A stretch of 6,150 nucleotides of DNA from Clostridia bacterium (GTDB lineage Bacteria > Bacillota > Clostridia > Oscillospirales > Acutalibacteraceae). The DNA lies in NCBI GenBank assembly GCA_030536195.1, contig JAUNQL010000066.1:1-6150 (forward strand), given 5' to 3'. Made by a program: the position numbers and the translations under genes. This document shows, piece by piece, positions 1 to 5,960 of the stretch (positions are counted from its first letter, which is position 1; every line of letters begins with the position of its first letter). Below the pieces are notes generated by a model. It was given only the letters and a program-made list of their open reading frames with translations. It did no database searches and was not told where the DNA came from.

Positions 1-599
1 AATACTGCCGAAGTAATCAGTCCCTCTACCAAACCAATAGCCAGATGTATCGGCTGCATAATTGCAACAAAGGTTGCAAATGGCAAGTCGGTAACACCTG
101 ACAGAGTCGTTTCAATACAAACTGAGAATGCACCAAGTTGCAACGTCAAAATACATCCAAGTACTGGTGCCAAAATCAGTTTCACCCTAGATGCCAATCC
201 CGATTTCATTATTGGTCGCCATATCAAATAGTAGCCAACAAAGCATCCATAGAATGCCATATTCCACACATTCGCTCCAAGGGCCAGGAGGCCACCATCA
301 GCGAAGAACAGACACTGGATGGCAAGGATGACAATCATTGACAAAAAGCCTGCCTCAGGCCCTAGCAGAGACGTCAAAAGCATGCCTCCACAGATATGGC
401 CGGATGCTCCCGTGCCAGGAATCGTAAAGTTGATCATCTGGCCCGCGAACACCAATGCAGCAGTGACCGCCATCGTTGGCAAGCGGCTGGCGTCCGTCTC
501 CTTATTAAGTTTTAAAAGACTAGTACCAGCTGCCACCGTGGTCGCTGCATACATTGTCGTTGCTACTGCCGGAGACAGTAGCGCATCCGCCATGTGCAT
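1..599 (-). CDS. cbiM: CbiM-family metal transport protein (ECF-type substrate-binding permease), 3' end cut by window
   Basis: This gene encodes the membrane substrate-capture component of an energy-coupling-factor type cobalt/nickel importer; the cognate small subunit, permease and ATPase (CbiN/Q/O or equivalents) would lie beyond the window. The reading frame is open from ATG at 599 to the window edge, giving 199 residues and no stop. The protein begins MHMADALLSP, the family's N-terminal signature. In characterised NikM/CbiM proteins the metal is held by the N-terminal Met1-His2 and a His near residue 67; here His2 and His68 (in PGTGASGHICGG, 61-72) fit. A second family block, FADGGLLALGANVWNMA, spans about 99-115, and HLAIGLVEGLIT about 185-196. 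Hydrophobic segments lie near 11-29, 43-57, 85-100, 108-127, 139-162 and 178-199, as expected for a polytopic membrane protein. A GGAG ribosome site sits 10 nt before the ATG. Whether it carries cobalt or nickel cannot be told. It is probably transcribed separately from the arg operon, because a terminator intervenes. Confidence 0.9.
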   Translation of the reverse strand, partial: MHMADALLSPAVATTMYAATTVAAGTSLLKLNKETDASRLPTMAVTAALVFAGQMINFTIPGTGASGHICGGMLLTSLLGPEAGFLSMIVILAIQCLFFADGGLLALGANVWNMAFYGCFVGYYLIWRPIMKSGLASRVKLILAPVLGCILTLQLGAFSVCIETTLSGVTDLPFATFVAIMQPIHLAIGLVEGLITSAV

Positions 600-635
600 A
601 AAATAAAATCTCCAATATAAAAAATAACAAAAACT

Positions 636-664
636 ATTCTACAAACAAAAACATCCCCCCACAA
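636..664 (-). promoter_or_regulatory. possible sigma-A promoter for the cbiM-type gene, overlapping the arg terminator
   Basis: On the minus strand a TAGAAT box (641-636) lies 17 nt after TTGTGG (664-659). The -10 matches the consensus at 5 of 6 positions, but the -35 matches at only 3 of 6 and lies inside the loop and stem of the arg operon terminator. Predicted initiation near 629 would leave a leader of about 30 nt that includes the GGAG ribosome site at 613-610. The region is very AT-rich, so chance matches are easy. A second weak option is TTGTTT (648-643), 16 nt, TATTTT (626-621). No room exists for a cobalamin or NiCo riboswitch. Confidence 0.35.
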
Positions 665-679
665 GCCCTGTGGGGGGAT
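653..679 (-). terminator. rho-independent terminator of the arg operon
   Basis: A perfect 11-bp inverted repeat (653-663 with 669-679) encloses a 5-nt loop. It contains six consecutive G:C pairs. It begins about 15 nt after the argF stop codon on the minus strand and is followed by a T-rich run (GTTTTTGTTTG) at about 652-642. The opposite side also carries six T on the plus strand (682-687), so the hairpin could stop transcription in both directions, although no plus-strand gene was found here that would need it. Confidence 0.9.
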
Positions 680-693
680 ACTTTTTTAATTAT

Positions 694-1674
694 TTAAAGT
701 GTGGCCGCCATGACTGCCTTGATGGTGTGCATGCGGTTCTCAGCTTCGTCGAAGACGATGCTCTGAGGACCCTCGAAAACATCATCAGTTACCTCCAGGG
801 CAGGGAGGCCAAACTTGGCATTGATGTCGCGACCGACCTCGGTACCAAGGTCATGGTATGCTGGGAGGCAATGCATGAACTTACATGTTGCAGGTGCATT
901 GCTCATGAGCTCTGCGTTAACCTGGTATGGGAGGAGGTCATCAATGCGTTCCTTCCATACTTCCTCTGGTTCACCCATAGATACCCAAACGTCGGTGTAG
1001 ATTACATCGGCGTTTCGAACGGCATCCTTAGGATCATCGTTAAGTGTGATTGTGGCACCAGTTTCTTTGGCTATTTCTTTACATGTTTCAACTAATTGGT
1101 TATCTGGCCAGTACTTCTTTGGTGCACCAGCTACGAAGTTCATACCCATCTTGGCGCAGCCAACCATGAGCGAATTACCCATGTTGTATCTAGCATCACC
1201 CATGTATACAAGGGTAATTCCTTTGAGTTTGCCAAAGTGCTCCTCGATTGTGAGAAAATCAGCAAGGATTTGAGTTGGATGGAACTCGATTGTGAGACCA
1301 TTCCAAACAGGTACATCAGCATACTTTGCGAGTGCCTCTACTCTCTCCTGCTCAAAACCACGATATTCGATACCATCAAACATGCGGGAAAGTACACGTG
1401 CTGTATCAGCAATACTCTCCTTTTTGCCTATCTGAGATGCCTTTGGATCAAGGTATACAGGATGCATACCAAGATCAGCTGCTGCAACTTCAAATGAGCA
1501 ACGTGTTCTAGTACTTGTCTTTTCAAAGATTAGGGCTACATTCTTGCCCTCATGCATACGGTGTGGTATGCCATTTTTCTTTTTCTCTTTTAGGTCCTTG
1601 GCAAGGTCTAAAAGATACTGTATTTCTTCTGGTGTAAAATCCAAAAGCTTTAGGAAATCTCTGTTCTTTAGCAT
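694..1674 (-). CDS. argF: ornithine carbamoyltransferase
   Basis: ArgF transfers the carbamoyl group of carbamoyl phosphate to ornithine, giving citrulline and phosphate in the cytoplasm. The 326-residue length is close to the usual 310-335. Visible motifs, in order, are STRTR (54-58) for carbamoyl phosphate, HPTQ (132-135), DVWVSMG (228-234) for ornithine, and HCLP (268-271) with catalytic Cys269. The C-terminal block AENRMHTIKA (311-320) carries Arg314, which matches the substrate-binding Arg of the E. coli enzyme. The sequence resembles the E. coli ArgI/ArcB-like branch. That branch includes catabolic enzymes, but the setting at the end of argCJBD argues for biosynthesis; there is no arcA or arcC nearby. 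The start ATG overlaps the argD stop in ATGCTAA (7 nt shared), with GGAG 5 nt upstream inside argD, so translation is probably coupled. One oddity is Ile129 in GLTIEFHPTQ, where relatives usually have Asn or Asp. Confidence 0.97.
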   Translation of the reverse strand: MLKNRDFLKLLDFTPEEIQYLLDLAKDLKEKKKNGIPHRMHEGKNVALIFEKTSTRTRCSFEVAAADLGMHPVYLDPKASQIGKKESIADTARVLSRMFDGIEYRGFEQERVEALAKYADVPVWNGLTIEFHPTQILADFLTIEEHFGKLKGITLVYMGDARYNMGNSLMVGCAKMGMNFVAGAPKKYWPDNQLVETCKEIAKETGATITLNDDPKDAVRNADVIYTDVWVSMGEPEEVWKERIDDLLPYQVNAELMSNAPATCKFMHCLPAYHDLGTEVGRDINAKFGLPALEVTDDVFEGPQSIVFDEAENRMHTIKAVMAATL

Positions 1675-2810
1675 ACTGTCTCCTTAATTATCTCGATTGC
1701 TTTATCGAGTGTTTCATCGTCAATATTGAGTGCTGGAAGTAGTCTAACTTTATCCTTGGCTGTGAGTGCCAAAACACCCTTTTCGATGAGTGCGTTTACT
1801 ACTTCTTTTGCTTCCTTTTCTGTCTTGATTCCTACCATCAAACCCATACCAGTGATGTCTGTTACGCCCGGTTGATTTTGGAGTGCTTCTTTTATCTTGT
1901 TGCCTTTTCTTTCTATATCCTTTAATTGGTCATCATCAAGACGTTTGATGATGGAAAGTGCGGCAGCACAGGACACTGGGTTGCCGCCAAATGTCGAGCC
2001 GTGATCGCCTGGTGCAAAAACGTTTTGAACCTTATCACTCAGGAGTGTTGCACCGATTGGGAGGCCACCGGCGAGACCCTTGGCTGTGCTAACGATATCA
2101 GGCATGATATCGTAGTGCTGATATGAATAGAGTTTGCCTGTACGGCCATTACCTGTCTGAACTTCATCGATAATCATCAGGATGTCGTTCTGCTCGGTGT
2201 ATTCTCTAATTTGTTTGATGAAGTCTTTATCAATTGGAACTACGCCACCCTCGCCTTGAATGCACTCTATCATTACAGCTGCGATTGTGGCTGGATCTAT
2301 GTTTTTGAGATCTTGGATTGTTTCAATACTCTCGAAGTTTGGTGTGAGTGGCTGGAAAAGTTCGTGATAGTGATCCTGGCCAGTTGCAGCAAGGGTTGTG
2401 AGAGTACGACCATGGAAGCTGTTTTTAAGAGTAACTATTGTGCTCTTTTCTGGGTCATTAAAGTACTTTCTTGCAGCCTTGATTGCACACTCATTTGCCT
2501 CTGCTCCAGAGTTGGAAAAGAAGACTTTTTTCATGCCAGTTTTCTCACAAAGGAGCTTGGCAAGTTCTGCACAAGGAGCTGTGTAATACAGGTTTGATGT
2601 GTGCTGAACTTTGCTGATTTGTTCGATAACTGCGTCTTTCCAAGCGTCATCATTGAAGCCAAATGATGTAACTCCAATGCCACTTGTGAGGTCGATATAC
2701 TCTTTTCCATCGGTACTGTAAAGGATTGAACCTTTACCCTTCTCTATTTCTACTGGAAAACGTCCATATGAATGGGCTACATATTCATTGTCTAATTCGG
2801 TTATACTCAT
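1668..2810 (-). CDS. argD: acetylornithine aminotransferase
   Basis: ArgD is a PLP-dependent class III aminotransferase. It converts N-acetylglutamate semialdehyde plus glutamate to N2-acetylornithine and 2-oxoglutarate. At 380 residues it has the normal family length. The fold markers are in order: NSGAEAN (100-106) for cofactor phosphate contacts, NSFHGRT (130-136), IIDEVQTGNGRTG (213-225) with Asp215 for the pyridine nitrogen, STAKGLAGGLPIGA (241-254) with Lys244 as the Schiff-base lysine, and GSTFGGNP (271-278) with Thr272. The gene lies between argB and argF, which fixes the substrate as acetylornithine rather than ornithine, GABA or succinylornithine; relatives in this class are otherwise hard to separate by sequence. 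The ATG overlaps the argB stop by one base (TAATG), and an AGAGG ribosome site lies 9 nt upstream, within the last argB codons. Confidence 0.97.
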   Translation of the reverse strand: MSITELDNEYVAHSYGRFPVEIEKGKGSILYSTDGKEYIDLTSGIGVTSFGFNDDAWKDAVIEQISKVQHTSNLYYTAPCAELAKLLCEKTGMKKVFFSNSGAEANECAIKAARKYFNDPEKSTIVTLKNSFHGRTLTTLAATGQDHYHELFQPLTPNFESIETIQDLKNIDPATIAAVMIECIQGEGGVVPIDKDFIKQIREYTEQNDILMIIDEVQTGNGRTGKLYSYQHYDIMPDIVSTAKGLAGGLPIGATLLSDKVQNVFAPGDHGSTFGGNPVSCAAALSIIKRLDDDQLKDIERKGNKIKEALQNQPGVTDITGMGLMVGIKTEKEAKEVVNALIEKGVLALTAKDKVRLLPALNIDDETLDKAIEIIKETVC

Positions 2811-3676
2811 TACTTTTCGCCTCTTACCATTGTACCTGCGCCCTCATCTGTGAGGAGCTCCATGAGGATGGAGTGAGGTACTGTGCCGTCCATGATTATT
2901 ACTTTTTCTACGCCCTGGTCGATTGCTGTGATACAGCACTCTACCTTTGGTATCATACCACCATTTACTGTGCCGTCCTCACAGAGTTTACGTGCCTCAG
3001 ATGGTGTGATGTTTGTGATGATTGTGCTAGGGTCATCCTTGTCTTTGAGGATACCACCGATATCTGTCATCATGATGAGACGCTTAGCACCAAGTGCACC
3101 AGCAATGTATGCTGCAGCAGTGTCACCATTTACGTTGTATGTGTTGCCCTCTTTGTCACAAGCAACAGTTGAAATTACTGGGATGTAGTTGTGGTAAAGG
3201 AGGTCCATGATTGGATTGACATGTACGTTTGTTATCTCGCCTACATATCCAAGCTTTGCATCCTTAATCTTGGCCTCAATAAGTCTTGCATCCATACCGG
3301 AAAGACCAATTGCGCTACCGCCCTTAGTCTGGAGGAGGTTTACAAGAGTCTTGTTAACCTTACCAGCAAGAACCATTTGAACTATATCAACTGTCTCTTT
3401 GTCTGTTACACGGAGACCATCAACAAATTCTGGTTCCTTGCCTACTTTGTCCATGAACTCAGTGATCTCTGGACCACCGCCATGGACAAGTACTACTTTA
3501 ACACCAATGAGCCAGAGGAGAACGATGTCCTCCATTACCTGACGCTTGAGTTCCTCATTGATCATTGCGTTTCCGCCGTATTTGATTACAACGATTTTAC
3601 CTGTGTACTTTTTGATGTATGGGAGCGCTTGTACAAGTACTTCTGCGCGCTCTTCGTTTGAAAATGTGTTATCCAT
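2810..3676 (-). CDS. argB: acetylglutamate kinase, probably arginine-inhibited
   Basis: ArgB phosphorylates the gamma-carboxylate of N-acetylglutamate with ATP, the second step of the acetylated route. It belongs to the amino-acid kinase family. In its 288 residues one sees VIKYGGNAM with Lys32, VHGGGPEI (64-71), GLRVTD with Arg89 for N-acetylglutamate, NVNGD (181-185), TDIGG with Asp205, and IPKV with Lys244; the two lysines and the Asp match the catalytic set of E. coli ArgB. It has an N-terminal extension of about 25 residues before the first strand (EERAEVLVQALPYIKKY) and a C-terminal HSILMELLTDEGAGTMV segment. Both are features of the arginine-sensitive hexameric kinases of Thermotoga and Pseudomonas and are absent from the unregulated E. 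coli enzyme. Feedback inhibition is therefore inferred, and it fits the cyclic pathway, where the kinase is the usual control point. The gene starts 11 nt after argJ, with AGGAG overlapping the argJ stop. Confidence 0.97.
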   Translation of the reverse strand: MDNTFSNEERAEVLVQALPYIKKYTGKIVVIKYGGNAMINEELKRQVMEDIVLLWLIGVKVVLVHGGGPEITEFMDKVGKEPEFVDGLRVTDKETVDIVQMVLAGKVNKTLVNLLQTKGGSAIGLSGMDARLIEAKIKDAKLGYVGEITNVHVNPIMDLLYHNYIPVISTVACDKEGNTYNVNGDTAAAYIAGALGAKRLIMMTDIGGILKDKDDPSTIITNITPSEARKLCEDGTVNGGMIPKVECCITAIDQGVEKVIIMDGTVPHSILMELLTDEGAGTMVRGEK

Positions 3677-3687
3677 GTTGTGCTCCT

Positions 3688-4902
3688 TTAGGTCCTGTAG
3701 TCTCCGTTGATTTTAACGTAATCATATGTGAGATCACAGCCCCAGGCTGTTGACTCAGCGTCGCCATCGTTTAGGTTGATGTCGATTTCGATTTCCTTCT
3801 CGAGGAGAATTTCCTTGGCAATCTCCTCAGAGAAATCGATGCCCGCTCCGTTCTCACATACACTGATTGTGCCCTTAGCTGACTTGAATGCTACGTCAAT
3901 CTTGTCGACATCAACATCAGCCTTGCTGTAGCCGATGGCGCAGAGCACACGGCCCCAGTTGGCGTCAGCGCCAAACATTGCAGCCTTTAAGAGGCTGGAG
4001 CAAATTACGCTCTTGGCAACTGTCTTGGCCGTCTCTTTATCCTTGGCATTTGTTACCTTGCACTCAAGGAGTTTTGTTGCTCCCTCACCGTCGCCTGCAA
4101 TCATGCGGCAGAGGTGAACTGTGATTGTATTGAGTGCAGTCATAAATGCCTGATAGTCTTCGTTTTCTGTTTCTATGGTTTTGTTTCCTGCCATACCGTT
4201 GGCAAGTACTGTTACCATATCGTTGGTTGATGTATCACCATCAACTGAAACCATATTGAATGTTTCTTTGATATCAGTGCTGAGTGCCTTTTGAAGCATT
4301 GCTGGACTGATTGCAACGTCTGTTGTGATGAAGACAAGCATTGTTGCCATATCTGGGTGAATCATACCACTACCCTTTGCAATACCGCCCATCTTGCATG
4401 TCTTGCCATCGATTTCGAACTCAACTGCTACTTCCTTCTTAACTGTATCAGTTGTCATGATACCCTCTGCAGCATCTGCACAGCCATCCTTGGAAAGCTT
4501 GCTTACGAGTTCTGGGATACCACTCTTGATTGGCTCAATATCGAGTGGCTGGCCAATGACACCTGTTGATGCAACGACTACATCTTTTGCATCTATTTTA
4601 AGTTCATTGGCGATAAGGTCACTCATTTGCTCAGCAATTTCGATGCCGTTGGCGTTACATGTATTAGCGTTACCACTGTTACAGATTACTGCCATTGCAT
4701 AGCCATCGCTGATGTGGTCCTTAGTAACCTTGAGAGGTGCGCCCTTAACAAGGTTGGTTGTATATGTTGCAGCAGCTGCTGCTTTTACTTCGGAATAGAT
4801 GAGGCTCAAGTCCTTCTTGTCCCTGTTTTTTCTAATACCACAGTGAACACCACTTGCGGTAAATCCTGTTGCGGCACAGATGCCGCCATCAATAAACTTC
4901 AT
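3688..4902 (-). CDS. argJ: glutamate N-acetyltransferase / N-acetylornithine acetyltransferase
   Basis: ArgJ transfers the acetyl group from N-acetylornithine to glutamate, releasing ornithine and regenerating N-acetylglutamate. Bifunctional members also use acetyl-CoA to prime the cycle. This Ntn-type enzyme is made as one chain and cuts itself into alpha and beta parts. The motif AKGSGMIHPDMATML (175-189) contains the expected cut between Ala186 and Thr187, and Thr187 would become the nucleophile. Thr113-Gly114 in ASTGVIG (111-117) fit the oxyanion hole, DGEGATK (271-277) is conserved, and the C-terminus ends NGDYRT with Asn399 and Thr404, as in well-studied family members. The length of 404 is typical. 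The gene begins 9 nt after argC, with AAGGAG overlapping the argC stop. No argA or argE occurs in the window, which supports a cyclic route. Whether it is bifunctional or only recycling cannot be read from sequence alone. Confidence 0.97.
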   Translation of the reverse strand: MKFIDGGICAATGFTASGVHCGIRKNRDKKDLSLIYSEVKAAAAATYTTNLVKGAPLKVTKDHISDGYAMAVICNSGNANTCNANGIEIAEQMSDLIANELKIDAKDVVVASTGVIGQPLDIEPIKSGIPELVSKLSKDGCADAAEGIMTTDTVKKEVAVEFEIDGKTCKMGGIAKGSGMIHPDMATMLVFITTDVAISPAMLQKALSTDIKETFNMVSVDGDTSTNDMVTVLANGMAGNKTIETENEDYQAFMTALNTITVHLCRMIAGDGEGATKLLECKVTNAKDKETAKTVAKSVICSSLLKAAMFGADANWGRVLCAIGYSKADVDVDKIDVAFKSAKGTISVCENGAGIDFSEEIAKEILLEKEIEIDINLNDGDAESTAWGCDLTYDYVKINGDYRT

Positions 4903-4911
4903 ATGCTCTCC

Positions 4912-5823
4912 TTATACGATAAGCCCTGTGTTTTCAGGGTAACCTAATACTAAATTCATGTTCTGTATTGCGCTGCCGGACGCGCCCTTGCCAAGGTTGT
5001 CAAAGCGTGAGATGAGAAGTATGCGCTCGTCGTTACCAACGACGGTGATCTGCATATCATCTCGGCCCTCGAAAGCGTTGGCTGAGAGGAAGCCGTCCTC
5101 GTCAGCGCTGTCTACGAAATGTACAAGGCCTTCCTTGTAGTATTCCTTGTATACGTTCTTGATTTCGTCGATATTACCGTTGAACAGTGGAACTGTTACT
5201 TCCATGCCAGCGTAGTAATCAGCAACTACTGGGCAGAAGACTGGATTACTTTGGAGGCCACAGAGTTTCTTCATCTCTGGTAGATGCTTGTGCATCTGAG
5301 CGATGCCATATTGACGTGGTGCATCGAGAAGTTTATCTCTGTCTTCTCCTTCATACTCCGCAATCATCTTCTTGCCACCACCGGAGTAACCTGTGAGTGA
5401 GAATGCTGAGAGGTTTATTTCTGGTTTGATTATTCCTTGCTGCACCAGTGGTGCAACGAGTGAGATAAAACCACTTGCGTGACAGCCAGGATTGGCTATT
5501 CGCTTTGAGCTTATTATCTTTTCTTTCTGACCCTTGAGTTCTGGGAAACCATAAGTCCAGCCGTCAGCTACTCGATGTGCTGTCGATGTGTCGATGATCA
5601 CTGTGTCAGGGTTAGTAACCAGTGCGACAGCATCGATTGCCGCTGCGTCTGGGAGGCAAAGGAATGCAACGTCAGCGCTGTTAAGTGCGTCGGCTCTCGC
5701 CTTTTCGTCCTTCCTCAGCTCCTCTGGGAGTTTTATTATCTCGATGTCTTGCCTTGCATCGAGCCTTTCTGCTATACGGAGGCCGGTTGTACCAGCGCTG
5801 CCGTCGATAAAGATTTTTGCCAT
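4912..5823 (-). CDS. argC: N-acetyl-gamma-glutamyl-phosphate reductase, short (type 2) form
   Basis: ArgC uses NADPH to reduce N-acetylglutamyl phosphate to N-acetylglutamate semialdehyde. An N-terminal Rossmann motif, DGSAGTTG (7-14), is followed by the catalytic cysteine Cys114 in NPGCHASGFI. Then come SLTGYSGGG (142-150), the histidine pair in MHKHLPEM (177-184), and the C-terminal block DNLGKGASGSAIQN (275-288), typical of this dehydrogenase fold. The length of 303 and the MAKIFIDGSAGTTGL start match the short type 2 subfamily rather than the roughly 345-residue form of Bacillus and E. coli. It is the first gene of the operon. AGAGG lies 6 nt before the ATG, and predicted transcription begins about 24 nt upstream, behind ArgR-type operators. 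The next gene, argJ, follows after 9 nt. Confidence 0.96.
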   Translation of the reverse strand: MAKIFIDGSAGTTGLRIAERLDARQDIEIIKLPEELRKDEKARADALNSADVAFLCLPDAAAIDAVALVTNPDTVIIDTSTAHRVADGWTYGFPELKGQKEKIISSKRIANPGCHASGFISLVAPLVQQGIIKPEINLSAFSLTGYSGGGKKMIAEYEGEDRDKLLDAPRQYGIAQMHKHLPEMKKLCGLQSNPVFCPVVADYYAGMEVTVPLFNGNIDEIKNVYKEYYKEGLVHFVDSADEDGFLSANAFEGRDDMQITVVGNDERILLISRFDNLGKGASGSAIQNMNLVLGYPENTGLIV

Positions 5824-5836
5824 ATTAAACCTCTAT

Positions 5837-5850
5837 AAAATAATTATGCA
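5837..5850 (-). promoter_or_regulatory. weak third ARG-like box at the argC transcription start
   Basis: On the minus strand TGCATAATTATTTT has one perfect half (TGCAT) and one degraded half (ATTTT in place of ATTCA). It starts 3 nt after the -10 hexamer and covers the predicted start of transcription. An overlapping TGAAT (5854-5850) adds another half-site. If ArgR holds the upstream pair, this position would be well placed for repression by contact with a second site. In DNA this AT-rich, one half-site could arise by chance. Confidence 0.4.
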
Positions 5851-5853
5851 TTC

Positions 5854-5881
5854 ATTATATAGGTATTATTCAATAAGTCAA
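5854..5881 (-). promoter_or_regulatory. sigma-A type promoter of the arg operon
   Basis: TTGACT (5881-5876) and TATAAT (5859-5854) on the minus strand are separated by 16 nt. The -10 is a perfect match and the -35 matches 5 of 6. Initiation is expected near 5847, giving a leader of about 24 nt with AGAGG at 5834-5830. That leader is too short for a T-box, attenuator or riboswitch, so control should be at initiation, by the ARG boxes around the promoter. Confidence 0.85.
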
Positions 5882-5889
5882 GAGATTTT

Positions 5890-5903
5890 TGCATATTTAT
5901 TCA
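5890..5903. promoter_or_regulatory. ARG box (ArgR/AhrC operator), strong copy
   Basis: TGCATATTTATTCA fits the ArgR half-site pattern (TGAAT or TGCAT, four A/T, then ATTCA) at every position. It lies 8 nt upstream of the -35 of the arg promoter. Its centre is about 21.5 bp from that of the neighbouring box at 5912-5924. The ArgR hexamer of E. coli binds two 18-bp boxes set about 21 bp centre to centre, so the pair probably forms one operator. ArgR itself is not in the window. Confidence 0.75.
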
Positions 5904-5911
5904 ATATTTTT

Positions 5912-5924
5912 TGAATATTATGCA
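5912..5924. promoter_or_regulatory. ARG box, second copy, one base short in the spacer
   Basis: TGAATATTATGCA has both half-sites intact (TGAAT and ATGCA) but only three bases between them instead of four. It is arranged as the mirror image of the box at 5890-5903, with 8 nt between them. Its outer edge shares a base with the T-run of the ppaC terminator. The shorter spacer may weaken binding; the helical phasing with the first box is the main support for a functional site. Confidence 0.6.
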
Positions 5925-5933
5925 AAAAGTATA

Positions 5934-5953
5934 GGGCAACCATACGGTTGCCC
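5934..5953 (-). terminator. rho-independent terminator of ppaC
   Basis: An 8-bp perfect stem (GGGCAACC, 5934-5941, with GGTTGCCC, 5946-5953) closes a 4-nt loop. It starts 7 nt after the ppaC stop on the minus strand. The T-run on that strand comes after five other bases (TATAC then five T, 5928-5924), so it is offset and termination may be incomplete. The plus-strand side has CTTGTTTTT, so the hairpin could work in both directions. Confidence 0.8.
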
Positions 5954-5960
5954 CTTGTTT

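Noticed and set aside
138..606. Plus-strand open frames near the left edge
   Set aside because: The minus strand here encodes a clear CbiM-family protein, open to the window edge, with its signature motifs. The plus-strand frames are shadows.
670..1095. Plus-strand open frame of 141 codons opposite argF
   Set aside because: It is antisense to conserved argF codons, has no recognisable domain and begins in the terminator region. It is a shadow of the real gene.
2726..3661. Long plus-strand open frames (148 and 156 codons) opposite argD and argB
   Set aside because: The translations are rich in Cys, Tyr and His and match no family I know. They follow from the codon use of argB and argD on the other strand.
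4627..4947. Plus-strand open frame of 106 codons opposite the start of argJ and end of argC
   Set aside because: It lies wholly antisense to conserved coding sequence and to the argJ ribosome site, with no support of its own.
5824..5853. Riboswitch, T-box or leader-peptide attenuator for the arg operon
   Set aside because: The predicted leader is only about 24 nt and contains no stem-loop or small reading frame.
5588..5914. Plus-strand open frame of 108 codons running from argC into the intergenic region
   Set aside because: It covers the argC start, promoter and ARG boxes in antisense and shows no domain.
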